DNA from: Pisolithus tinctorius
Taxonomy: Eukaryota; Basidiomycota; Agaricomycetes; Boletales; Pisolithaceae
Direction: 5' to 3'
Length of the DNA stretch: 64,000 bases
Assembly: GCA_024663395.1 (NCBI GenBank)
Contig: JANFAH010000014.1
Span: 868,001 to 932,000, forward strand
Positions 23,574-33,690 of this stretch are shown here, piece by piece. Positions within the stretch are counted from its first letter, which is position 1. Every line of letters begins with the position of its first letter. The position numbers were made by a program, and so were the translations under genes. The notes beneath the pieces are model-generated. The model had not been told where the DNA came from. It saw only the letters and a list, made by a program, of their open reading frames with translations, and ran no database searches.

Positions 23574-24093
23574 TCGTTTTGGAGCCCACTGCAAGGGGTC
23601 TGTAGATCTGGAAAGGAGATCCTTATGACCCACTCGTCAAAGAACCAAACTTGAAGAGCTCTTAGAGCCCTTCCGCAGACTATCTATTTCCTCAACAGAA
23701 ATCTTAATTCCAGTAGCTGATCCTAGAGATATTTCAGAGCCGCACTCGTCAGACTCAGATCTCGGTTTAGATGAGATCTTTTGGAGCCCAGAGTCCCCAG
23801 CGTTTTACCCAGTGTTTCCAGGAGGCTTTGACTTCGACAAGCCCTTCGATCCTCCTGCTGAATGTCAAGAACTTTCACCTCTCTCAGAACTAACTTCTTC
23901 TTCGTCCTCGCCATCCAGTGATTCAGAACTAGCCACTGAACAGCTCCTCCTTCCTTCCCACTCCCTAATTGCAAATTCCGCTATCACCCTTTCTACTCAA
24001 ATACCTGTACAGAATACTCTTGCCATGACTCTCTTGAATTCCACTCCTATCCTTCCCTGAATTCCGATCCAGATCCCCGTTCCACCTCAAAAA
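23574..24093 (+). other. element A leader and possible gag N-terminal extension
   Basis: From 23812 a frame reads acidic/serine-rich sequence (FPGGFDFDKPFDPPAE, SSSSSPSSDSE) in phase with gag and is separated from it only by a TGA at 24058-24060, so the ancestral gag may have begun upstream of 24094. The first 240 bp after the LTR are leader without a supported gene. Confidence 0.5.
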
Positions 24094-25665
24094 ATGTCTG
24101 GAGCCAGAGACATGCCACTCAGGGGCTCTAACAAAGCCCCGAAGTTTTCCGGTCACACTGAAGACATCACTCGCTACCTCGAAGATGTCAAACAACTCTG
24201 CGTCGAAGCTGGCCTTGACACTGGAAAAGATAAAATCCACTGGGTCATCCATTATGCCGATCACAACGAGGCGGAATTTTGGTCCACCCTAGACGCTGCA
24301 ACCGACAGCTTCAATGACTGGGATGCGTTTTCCAAAGAACTCCTGAACTACTATCCAGGTGCCTCAGTGAAAGATCGTCACTATACCAAGGCCGACCTCG
24401 AAACCTTACTCTACCATCAAGTTCAGAAACCTATGGGGTCGCTGGAAGATCTCGGTAAATATGTCTGGGAATTCCGACGCATCCTTGGCCTCATCCAGAA
24501 GAAGAAGCTCCCTGAGGACTACATCAACGAGAAATTCCTTGAGGGATTTCCCCCAAGGTTCTGGAATTCCTTGCTCACGCGATTGCAACTTTCAGACCTA
24601 GATCACAACATTGACAAACCTTGGGAGTTCAATCTGGTCTACAAGCACACTAACTACCTACTCAGTGGAGCAAAACGAAATCTCCCTCAACCTGATTCTT
24701 CGGCCTTGTTTCCCCAGAACTCCACACCCCCTTCTTCGTCGACTGTCCCCACTATCTTAAAACGCGAGTATGTCCAAGTTGCCCAACAACCTACTGACAC
24801 ATCACCCCCTCAGCAAGGTCAAGAGGCCCAATTCCGTCGCTCTTTTGACCCATGGTGTTTCTTCTGTGGGAGTACCGATGGCCACCATACAGCAGAGTGC
24901 ACACTGTGTTGTGAATACGTACAAGCTGGGAAATGCACCCTGATAGGGGGAAGAGTATTTATGCCTGATGGTTCTGACATTCCTAGGACGGCTGCTGGCT
25001 GGAACTTTAAAGAAAAGATCGACAACTTCCTTGCCATGTGCAATTCTATCATCGCCTCAGCAAACCTCGTCTCCGTACAACGTCCTAGCCAGTCATTGAA
25101 CTCATCTCAAGGATGTGATACCCCACCTCATCTTGTCAGCACGATGTTCTTCACTAATGAAGAATCTGTGGAGTTTCAGGTCGACCTACATCCCTCCTCC
25201 TACCTAATTGATGAAGAACTAGAGAGTAATGCCAATGAAGAAGACCAGTGCGCCTTGGCGAGAGCTTATGCGCAAGTAGAAGAATTGAAAAATAATATCA
25301 AGAAGAAGAAGGTCGCTCGTTTCGACAGTGTAGAAATTCTGGCCCGCCGTCAGCGAAACCCCATGACAAGTCCAGCACCTGCTAATGCGTCATCCACCCC
25401 CAGGCCAGTCGTTAATTCCATTCCAAATGATCCTGTCCATGTTACAGAGAACCCAACTGTTAGTAAAACTCTGGCCGTCTCTAATCCCACAGATTCCAGG
25501 AAATCTAAGCCTACAACAATTCCTGCACCCCAATTTCGATACCAGAGCAGTTTCGATGAAGTGGCTGCCACCAGACGTCTCGTAAACCAAGTCTTAGAAG
25601 CGAAGATGGAGATCTCTACCAAAGACCTCCTTGCTGTCAGCCTGGAGATTTGTAAGCAGGTCTGA
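24094..25665 (+). CDS. element A gag
   Basis: 523 codons. The capsid-type domain covers about residues 15-200 (FSGHTEDITRYLEDVKQL ... WVIHYADHNEAEFWSTL ... YINEKFLEGFPPRFWNSLL). A cysteine/histidine cluster WCFFCGSTDGHHTAEC gives C-x2-C-x5-H(H)-x3-C, a variant zinc knuckle. The C-terminal third is S/P/T-rich. It ends at a TGA (25663) after KQV; the protease follows in the same frame starting ELAVTKK, so this stop is probably a CGA-to-TGA mutation and gag-pol was one frame. It lies in the inverted segment. Confidence 0.85.
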   Translation: MSGARDMPLRGSNKAPKFSGHTEDITRYLEDVKQLCVEAGLDTGKDKIHWVIHYADHNEAEFWSTLDAATDSFNDWDAFSKELLNYYPGASVKDRHYTKADLETLLYHQVQKPMGSLEDLGKYVWEFRRILGLIQKKKLPEDYINEKFLEGFPPRFWNSLLTRLQLSDLDHNIDKPWEFNLVYKHTNYLLSGAKRNLPQPDSSALFPQNSTPPSSSTVPTILKREYVQVAQQPTDTSPPQQGQEAQFRRSFDPWCFFCGSTDGHHTAECTLCCEYVQAGKCTLIGGRVFMPDGSDIPRTAAGWNFKEKIDNFLAMCNSIIASANLVSVQRPSQSLNSSQGCDTPPHLVSTMFFTNEESVEFQVDLHPSSYLIDEELESNANEEDQCALARAYAQVEELKNNIKKKKVARFDSVEILARRQRNPMTSPAPANASSTPRPVVNSIPNDPVHVTENPTVSKTLAVSNPTDSRKSKPTTIPAPQFRYQSSFDEVAATRRLVNQVLEAKMEISTKDLLAVSLEICKQV

Positions 25666-26945
25666 GAACTGGCTGTGACAAAGAAGATAACGATTGGGAG
25701 CCTGGAAACGGCGTCAGAAGCTGTGGCGTCACCTACCTGGGCATCCTATGAACAATTCTGGGTCAGAGATGTCGAAGGGAAGTGTGTAGGCCTCGCTACT
25801 GCCCCCTTATGCGCTGTCGATGGCATCTTAATGAACAAACTCCATGTTGAATGCATTCTGGACAGTGGTTGTCAGGTGGTAGCCTTGTGTCGTGAACTAT
25901 GGGAGGCCTTAGGGGCTCCGCTTCGTTCTGACATGAGCATGACTCTCAAAGCCACTAACCAATCCAAAGAAAGTACTCTAGGTGTCATAGAGATCGCATC
26001 CTTGCGCATAGGGAATATCGAAGCACACCTCCAAATTCAGGTCGTTGATCACGCTCCATTTGATCTACTTCTCAGGCGACCCTTCTTCTGTCTGCTCACC
26101 AGTGTCCTACAAGATTTCCCCAACAGGGAACAGTCCCTAGAGATTCGTGAGCCTAACACAGGAAGACAGGTATCAATTCCGACGTGCCCTCGAAACAGAC
26201 TACAGCCTCTTCCATGGTTCGTAAATTCTGAAGATGAAGAAGACTACTTTGCATGCAAGGAGATGCGTCGCCACATGAAACAACCTGAGCAGGGTTTTTA
26301 GTGTTGGTCGATGACTCGTTTAGATCGCAAGGAGGCCATGATAACGTTTTCTCCATGTGTTTGCTCTACGTTTCTGATTCTCCCTTGTTACCTTCGAAGC
26401 TGGCTTCTCTTTTCTCTACAGATACTACCCAAAATCCCGCTGCAGCATTGCTCTATGATTTACAAAGCAACAGTATGCCCCCAATTGACCCATTTGATTC
26501 TAGTTCCGTTTCTTCGAATGACCCTTTCTTATTTTCTACTAGCACTACTGTTTCACCACTGACAATTTCAGCCTTACGATCTACTTACCAGTTTGATCCT
26601 GTCCTTCATATCTTAAAATACAAACCTGTAGCAAAGAAGGTCAGGCCTGTACCAACATCGATGCCTGTGGAATTCTGGGTAGAGCGTCAGGAGGCTGGAG
26701 ATCCTCTCGCAGACTTACCTGTATTACCTACTCATCCTCCTCCATTCATGCCAGGCTCCAGGATCACCCAGGAAAGGGCTGATGAGCTTGATCTGGACCC
26801 TTCGAAGTTCCTTTGGCCCGCAGAGTTAAATCTGGTACAATGGCTGGTCAAGACACACGAGACTGCCTTCGCTTGGGATGCCTCAGAGAGAGGAACCTTC
26901 TGAGAAGATATGTTTCCGCTGCTGAAGATACCCATGCTAGCCCAC
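25666..26945 (+). pseudogene. element A protease and start of RT
   Basis: The protease frame 25675-26301 has CILDSGCQVVAL (aspartic protease DSG at about 25859) and FDLLLRRPFF. It stops at 26299, and the downstream linker (26301-26903) is in another frame, reaching FAWDASERGTF, a TGA at 26901 where arginine is expected, and EDMFPLLKIPMLAH. The next residue of RT is found 11.7 kb away at 15203. Two interruptions besides the B insertion make it non-functional. Confidence 0.82.
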
Positions 26946-27760
26946 TGTCATGACCATGACACCAGCGTAAGCCCCTAATACCTACTCTGCCCTCCTCCGA
27001 CATGTTCCCGTGCTTCTCCGCCATCCTCCGACGTGTTCCCGTGCTCCTCCGACCCTCCCGACACATCTCCACACCTCTCCAAGTTCCTCTGTCCATGTTC
27101 TGACCAACTCCGCTCAACTCCGCCCTGAGGTTGGTCACGTGGGCTGTCGGACTTGTGGCCCTGCATTCTAGATAGGGTTCTGCCCTCGTGTCGGTTTTCT
27201 CCATTCTTCCACTTCTTCGGTATTTACCCTCTCTTCCTCGTTGTAGTAGTTTCCTTGTCTCAGTTAAGGTCCCCGTCGTCCCTACTCTCTATCCCTTGTG
27301 TCGGAAGGACTCTAACCCACTATACACTTATTGGTTTACATTCCATACTACACCACCCTTGACCTATATCGTATATAAGGCCATGTAGTACTCCGATGTA
27401 ATCAGTATGAATATTGAATAAAGTCCCCACCTTCGACTCCCTCTCAGTCCCCTCTGGAGTTTCGTCTCCACTTCCTCTGAGTCCGCTCCACCTCTGAAAT
27501 ATGAGGGCTGAGCTCGCGCAAGGGGGCAGCGCACTAGCTGAACCCAACGCCCTCTCATCCGACCTCCGACCTCAGACCTCCAGCTCTGACTCCGACCTCA
27601 GCCTCCGAAACTTCCCTTCATACCCCTCTGCTCACTGTTCGTCGAATAACTCGCCACCCAGTGGTCGGATTTGCTTCGGACTTTGACCGCTGTACTCCAC
27701 AGCCCAACCCGCTCCAACTCCGCCCTAAGAAGGAGCCAGGGGTGTTGTCTGACTTTGACA
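26946..27760 (+). repeat. 5' LTR of B2
   Basis: TGTCATGACC...TTTGACA. TATATAAG at 27372, predicted RNA start near 27404 (AGTATGAATAT), AATAAA at 27417-27422. Confidence 0.95.
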
Positions 27761-27762
27761 GT

Positions 27763-27773
27763 ATATTCGTACT
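27763..27773 (+). promoter_or_regulatory. self-priming primer-binding site of B2
   Basis: ATATTCGTACT, two bases after the LTR, pairs over 11 nt (one G-U) with 27404-27414 of the 5' LTR. No TGG-type tRNA-complementary site follows the LTR. Confidence 0.6.
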
Positions 27774-27815
27774 ATCACTTGTACGAGCTCTCTCACTTCC
27801 CCTACCACATCTGTT

Positions 27816-29105
27816 ATGCCTCCCATGACACGTCTCCAACAATGGGATGCTGCTGAGGCCCTTGCTACAGCCTTGGCAAACCCCCGATGTCTCCCTTCAG
27901 TTGTTGAGCCCTTCTGGAGCTTCTCCTCCAGGGGGCACTCCAACTCCGACCCTGCTCCAGACAGTGCCTCATGCGCTACACCCTCCATCCGTCAGCAGTC
28001 CACCCTCCACTCTCCGCCACCTCCTATCGTCATTCACCCTGGCGGAGGTGGACCAGGTGACCCTGATGATGACCCCAACGATCCTGACTACCATCCTGGT
28101 GATGGGCCTGATGATGAGGATGATCCCGACAACCTCATGGATCCCCTTGATGACCCAGTCCTTGCTCTGACCTGGGCCATCCATGCCCTAGCCCGCTCCA
28201 ACCAGCGCTCCGGAGACTCCGCTCTGCGAACCAAAGTCTGCGAGCCGGACACCTTTGATGGGTCCGACCCTAAAAAACTCCGTGAGTTCCTGGTCCGGTG
28301 TGAGCTCAATTTCCAGGACCACCCTCGGGCATTCCACTCCGACCGAGCCAAGGTCACGTATGCGCAGTCCTACCTTAAGGGCATGGCATTGACCTGGTTC
28401 GAACCAGATCTTCTCAATCCAGATGATTACCTTAATCGTCTGCTGTGGATGGATGACCACCGCGAGTTCCTCCGTGAGCTCACTACCAATTTCGGCCCTC
28501 ATGATGCTGCTGCCAATGCCGTCCAGCATCTGGAAAATCTTACCATGAAGGACTCTTCGTGTATTGCGAAGTACTTAGTGGAGTTCAACCGCTGGGCTTC
28601 TCAGGTAAAGGACTATGGTGAAGGCACACTCCGCCACCGCTTCTACTCGGGTCTCCCTGACCACATCAAGGATGAAGTGTCCCGTGTCGGCAAGCCTGCC
28701 ACTCTTCATGCACTCCGCGAGTTGGCCCAGACAGTAGATGCACGCTACTGGGAGTGCAGGTCAGAAGTCTCCCACTCCACCAAGCCTCCTCCTGCCGAAA
28801 GAACTCCGCTCCACACCTCCAACTCAAAGCTGAAACCCTCCGCATCATCCTCTGCCCCTAAGTCTGACTCTAAAAAGGCCGAAGTGCCAAAGTCCAACAT
28901 CAACCATCTCCTTGGAAAGGATGGCAAGCTCACAGCAGCTGAGCGGCTCTGCTGCCTTACTGGTGGGCTGTGCCTCTTCTGTGGTGAGCCTGGCCACTCC
29001 GCCAAGGATTGCCCAAAGTCGACTTCCCGTGCTGCCAAGGCCCGTGCTGCTAAGGCCGCCACTCTGACCGCTCCGCCTGCAGAGAGGTCAGAGCCAAAAA
29101 ATTAA
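27816..29105 (+). CDS. B2 gag
   Basis: 429 codons, same protein as B1 gag. The capsid domain lies in the central third and the CCHC knuckle CLFCGEPGHSAKDC near residue 390. The start at 27816 is the first ATG after the primer site. The last codons contain the slippery A AAA AAT. Confidence 0.92.
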   Translation: MPPMTRLQQWDAAEALATALANPRCLPSVVEPFWSFSSRGHSNSDPAPDSASCATPSIRQQSTLHSPPPPIVIHPGGGGPGDPDDDPNDPDYHPGDGPDDEDDPDNLMDPLDDPVLALTWAIHALARSNQRSGDSALRTKVCEPDTFDGSDPKKLREFLVRCELNFQDHPRAFHSDRAKVTYAQSYLKGMALTWFEPDLLNPDDYLNRLLWMDDHREFLRELTTNFGPHDAAANAVQHLENLTMKDSSCIAKYLVEFNRWASQVKDYGEGTLRHRFYSGLPDHIKDEVSRVGKPATLHALRELAQTVDARYWECRSEVSHSTKPPPAERTPLHTSNSKLKPSASSSAPKSDSKKAEVPKSNINHLLGKDGKLTAAERLCCLTGGLCLFCGEPGHSAKDCPKSTSRAAKARAAKAATLTAPPAERSEPKN

Positions 29106-29140
29106 CCCGCTCCTCCAGGGAGCCTGTACATCCTGGAGGA
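29096..29140 (+). promoter_or_regulatory. -1 frameshift signal between B2 gag and pol
   Basis: Heptamer AAAAAAT (29096-29102), 8-nt spacer covering the gag TAA, stem 29111-29119 with 29132-29140 (9 bp), 12-nt loop. After a -1 slip the frame reads LTRSSREPVHPGG and stays open to the protease DSG near 29257. Confidence 0.75.
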
Positions 29141-31335
29141 AGCATTGATCCCATCCATGCAGAAGTCCACCTCAATGCATCCGCTCTTTCCGACCCTAAT
29201 TCTCTTCTCCTGATTATTTCTCTTCCTGATTTCTCCATAGATACTTTCCCCGCTCTGGTCGACTCAGGCTCTTTGCACTGTTTCGTCGACCCCTCTTTAG
29301 TTATAAAATATAAAATCCCAACAAAAAATGTCTCTCTGCCTATTCCTCTCCGACTGTTTGATGGTACTAGTAATACCGCCATTTCCCAAGTAGTAGATTT
29401 CTCCGTCCACTTTGCCTCTGGCAATGTCACATCTGTTTCCTGTTATGTAACTCCATTGGATTCCGCCTGTTCGTTGGTCTTGGGACACAACTGGCTCACC
29501 CACTACAATCCGTCAATTGACTGGGTATTGAGCAGTATCTCATTCCGACCATCGATACAAAGAATGCTGACGCCCTTGGCACCTCCATCACCTTCTGTTG
29601 CGACTTCTGCTTCAGTACCGACATCCTCCGCTCCATCTGCTCCTCCAACATCAGCTCCGCCACCTACTCCGATGGCTGGCTTGCCACGCACTGCTCTGCA
29701 TATCTCATCGGAGCTGCAGCCTTTGTCCATGCATGTGCCCTTCCTGGCTCCGCACAGTTCCGCTTGCACCTCTGCCCAGAAGATATGAAACTCCGAGCCT
29801 CTTCGATGCCCTCTGCACCTCCTGATCTCTCTGCGGTACCCTCCGACTACCATGAGTTCGCTGATGTTTTTAGTAAAGCAAAGGCTACTGAACTCCCTCC
29901 ACACTGCAGCTTTGATTTGAATATAGATCTCGAAGAAGGGGCTTCTCCGCCTCTAGGAACTGTCTACTCCCTCTCTCCACCCGAGCTTGAGGCGCTCTGC
30001 ACCTTCATAGATGAGCACCTCAGCTATGGTTTCATTAAACAGTCAACCTCCGCCCATGGTGCTCCTGTCCTCTTCATTAAGAAGAAGGACGGCTCGCTCC
30101 ACCTCTGTGTGGATTACTGAGGACTCAATAAAATCACCAAGAAAGACCACTACCCGCTCCCTCTCATCTCTGACTTGCTCGATTCTCTGAGCCACGCTAA
30201 AATCTACAGTAAAATTGACCTCCGCCATGCCTACCACTTAGTCCGAATTGGTGCTGGTGACAAATGGAAAACTGCCTTTTGCACTCGCTATGGTTCCTAT
30301 GAATGGTTGGTTATGCCCTTCGGTCTTACTAATGTGCCAGCGGCTTTCCAGCAGTTTGTTAATAGCATCTTTGCCGACATGCTCGATGTCTGTGTTGTTG
30401 TTTACCTTGATGACATCCTCATCTACTCCCACAACGAGGAGTTGCACTGCCAACATGTAAAAGAGGTCCTCCGCCGCCTCTGCCAGCATAGCCTCTTTGC
30501 TAAACCGGAAAAGTGCGAGTTCCACAAAGACTCTGTCGAGTACCTCGGCTATGTCCTCTCCCCATCCGGTCTGACCATGTCCGCTGATAAGGTCCAGTCC
30601 ATTTGTGATTGGCCTGAACCACGCAAGGTTAAAGACATCCAGTCCTTTCTTGGGTTTGCGAACTTCTATCGTTGGTTCATCGGTAACTACTCCGACATAG
30701 TTGTTCCGCTCACCCGCCTCACTCAGAAGGGCGCTCCTTGGAGCTTCTCCGAAGAGTGCCGCTCCACTTTCCTCCGCCTTAAGACTGCCTTCACCTCCGC
30801 TCCGATCCTTACTCATTGGGTGCCTGATGCCCTGGTCACGGTTGAGACCAATGCATCGGACTATGCCATTGCGGGTATCCTCTCGATTACCTGCTCCGAT
30901 GGTGAACTCCACCCGGTTGCCTTTTACTCCCGCACACTCACTGCTCCGGAGCTCAACTATGACACTCATGATAAGGAGCTGTTGGCGATTTTTGAGGCCT
31001 TCCGCCACTGGCGACATTACTTGGAAGGCTCCGCCACTCCTGCTGACGTGGTGACTGACCATAAAAACTTGGAGTATTTCTCCACCTCTAAGGTCCTAAC
31101 CCGCCGTCAGGCTCGTTGGTCAGAGTACCTCTCCCAGTTCAACCTAGTCATCCGTTTCTGCCCTGGCCGCCTTGGAGCCAAGCCTGACGCACTTACCTGC
31201 CGCTGGGATGTTTACCCAAAAGAGGGGGATAAGGACTATGTGCAGGTAAACCCTCATAACTTCCGCCCTGTGTTTACCCAGGAACAGTTTGCTTTGTCCC
31301 TCTGTACTACCCACCTCTTGGCCCCTGTGCTCTGA
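29103..31335 (+). pseudogene. B2 protease-RT-RNaseH
   Basis: Protease [27 protein letters not shown]-rich linker; frame change near 29700 before [15 protein letters not shown] broken by TGA at 30118-30120 (after CVDY); catalytic VYLDDILIYS at about 30400-30430; RNase H TVETNASDYAIAGIL at about 30840; tether (LVIRFCPGRLGAKPDALTCR). It ends at TGA 31333, in frame with the integrase that starts a few codons later. The two TGA stops sit where arginine CGA is expected. All of these defects are shared with B1. Confidence 0.88.
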
Positions 31336-31341
31336 GCCGCC

Positions 31342-32826
31342 ATGATCTTCGATGTTGAGCAGCTCCATGCCGACATCATCTCTGCACTACCCTCCAACCC
31401 CATCTCCACTTCCCATCTCCCAACTCCAACAGACCTCCACTGGTCATTAGACCACGAGGGTCTCCTCCACCTTGATGGCCACATCTTTGTCCCCGACATT
31501 GATGGTCTCCGCCTCCAAGTGCTTCGGTTTAAACATGACCATCCGCTTGCGGGTCACTTTGGGCAGAGTCACACTGTAGAGCTTGTTCGCCGCAAGTACG
31601 TATGGCCTAACCTCCGCACTGATGTAAAGAACTATGTCAGGTCCTGCACCACTTGTGGTCGCAGCAAGGTCCCTCGTCACTGCCCCTTTGGCCTACTGAA
31701 GCAGCTTCCTGTCCCTGAGAAGCCATGGAACTCCATCTCAATGGATTTCATTGAGCATCTCCCCAACTCCACAGGCTACTCTGCCATCTTGGTTGTTGTA
31801 GACCGCCTTTCTAAACAGACCATGTTCATTCTGACCCATGACTCCATCACCTCCACTGACCTAGCAAAACTCTTCCTTACCCACGTCTTTTCCAAGCATG
31901 GGGTACCTGCTCATGTCACCTCCGACAGGGGTCCAGAGTTTGTGTCGCACTTCTTCTGCTCCCTTGGAAAGGCCTTAGATATGCACCTTCATTTTACATC
32001 GGGCTATCACCTGGAAGGTGATGGCCAAACAGAGTGCATGAATCAGACCCTTGAGCAGTATCTCTGCACCTACTGTAACTATCAGCAAGACAATTGGTCG
32101 GAGTTACTCCCACTAGCGGAGTTTGCTTGTAATAATGCACCAAGTGCTACTACTGGAGTCTCTCCCTTTTTTGCTAATAAGGGTTACCACCCAAACTTGT
32201 CAGTTTACTCTGACCACGATCTCACCTCTCTGAAGGCCCATAACTATGTTGTGGAGCTTTCTGCCCTGCACGACTTCCTCCGCACTGAGATGGCTGCCGC
32301 TCAACTCCGCTATCAAGGTCCGGCTGATGCTAGACGCATTCCACCACCAGAGTTCAAGGTCAGTGACCAGGCTTATGTCAAGGCCAGGTACTTCCACTCC
32401 ACCCGCCCTTCAGCTAAACTTGCAGAGAAGAACTTGGGCCCCTATGCTATCATAGCTAGGCCTGGTACACACTCCATCACCCTCTGCTTACCTGATGCAA
32501 TGCAGGCCATCCACCCTGTCTTTCACATGTCGCAGTTAGAGCCTGCTACTCCGAACCCCTTCCCTGATCGGCACCAACCTCCACCTCCACCTGTTGAGGT
32601 GGATGGTGACCTTGAGTATGAGATTTTGGAGATCCTCGACTCAAAGGTGGATCGCCGCCGCCGTCGTTGTCAGTTGCTGTATCTAGTCCGCTGGGCAGGC
32701 TATGAGAATACTGAAGACGAGACCTCTTGGGTGTTGGCAACGGAGTTAGAACATGCCTCTGAGTTGTTGGCTGCTTACCATGCTCGCTATCCTCATAAAC
32801 CTGGACCTTACTCACCTCTGTCGTAG
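31342..32826 (+). pseudogene. B2 integrase and chromodomain
   Basis: As for B1: HHCC finger (HDHPLAGHFG, CTTCGRSK), DDE core (MDFIEHLP, TSDRGPEF, DGQTEC), GPY-type module and C-terminal chromodomain ending KPGPYSPLS. It was part of one pol in the intact element and is now separated by TGA. A polypurine tract AAGGGGGGGATAC (about 32858-32870) follows and abuts the 3' LTR. Confidence 0.9.
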
Positions 32827-32870
32827 CTTTGCTATGGCCTTCAGGGGTTCAGGCCCTAAGGGGGGGATAC

Positions 32871-33685
32871 TGTCATGACCATGACACCAGCGTAAGCCCC
32901 TAATACCTACTCCGCCCTCCTCTGACATGTTCCCACACTTCTCTGCCATCCTCTGATGTGTTCCCGTGCTCCTCCAACCCTCCCGACACATCTCCACACC
33001 TCTCCGAGTTCCTCTGTCCATGTTCTGACCAACTCTGCTCAACTCCACCCTGAGGTTGGTCACGTGGGCTGTCGGACTTGCGGCCCTGCATTCTAGATAG
33101 GGTTCCACCCTCGTGTCAGTTTTCTCCATTCTTCTGCTTCTTCGGTATTTACCCTCTCTTCCTCGTTGTAGTAGTTTCCTTGTCTCAGTTAAGGTCCCCA
33201 TCGTCCCTACTCTCTATCCCTTGTGTCGGAAGGACTCTAACCCACTATACACTTATTGGTTTACATTCCATACTGCACCGCCCTTGACCTATATCGTATA
33301 TAAGGCCACGTAGTACTCCGATGTAATCAGTATGAATATCGAATAAAGTCCCCACCTTCGACTCCATCTCGGTCCCCTCTGGAGTTTTGTCTCCACTTCC
33401 TCTGAGTCCACTCCACCTCTGAAATACGAGGGCTGAGCTTGTGCAAGGGGGCAGCGCACTAGCTGAACCCAATGCCCTCTCATCCGACCTCCAACCTCTG
33501 ACCTCCAGCTCCAACTCTGACCTCAGCCTCCAAAACTTCCCTTCATACCCCTCCACTCACTGTTCGTCGAATAACTTGCCACCCAGTGGTCGGATTTGCT
33601 TCGGACTTTGACCGTTGTACTCCGCAGCCCAACCCGCTCCAACTCCGCCCTAAGAAGGAGCCAGGGGTGTTGTCCGACTTTGACA
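32871..33685 (+). repeat. 3' LTR of B2
   Basis: TGTCATGACC...TTTGACA; differs from its own 5' LTR mainly by CG-to-TG or CG-to-CA changes that are shared with the 3' LTR of B1. Confidence 0.95.
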
Positions 33686-33690
33686 GGGAG

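Larger units (their letters stand above)
22568..26945 (+). mobile_element. Ty3/gypsy element A, 5' portion (inverted)
   Basis: 5' LTR, gag, protease and the start of RT of element A, now on the plus strand because the segment 21944-26945 is inverted. It ends at 26945 in ...KIPMLAH followed by CCCAC and the B2 LTR. The protein continues at 15203 as HKPWVERN. Flank 22564-22567 (CATGG read in reverse gives CCATG) supplies the second copy of the 4-bp duplication found at 8747-8750. Confidence 0.88.
26946..33685 (+). mobile_element. Ty3/gypsy chromovirus element B2 (6740 bp)
   Basis: Plus-strand twin of B1. Flanks are CCCAC (26941-26945) and GGGAG (33686-33690), which do not match each other. CCCAC is the reverse complement of the flank at 15199-15203 and GGGAG that of the flank at 21944-21948. 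Both LTRs are 815 bp. Confidence 0.95.

Noticed and set aside
23163..23581. Self-priming in element A
   Set aside because: Only 8 nt pair (one G-U), the offset is 0 instead of 2, and the distance to the TATA box is short; not enough to list as a site.
29520..29788. Second programmed frameshift between protease and RT in element B
   Set aside because: The RT frame overlaps the protease frame, but no slippery heptamer is visible near the switch at about 29700, and one lost base explains it.
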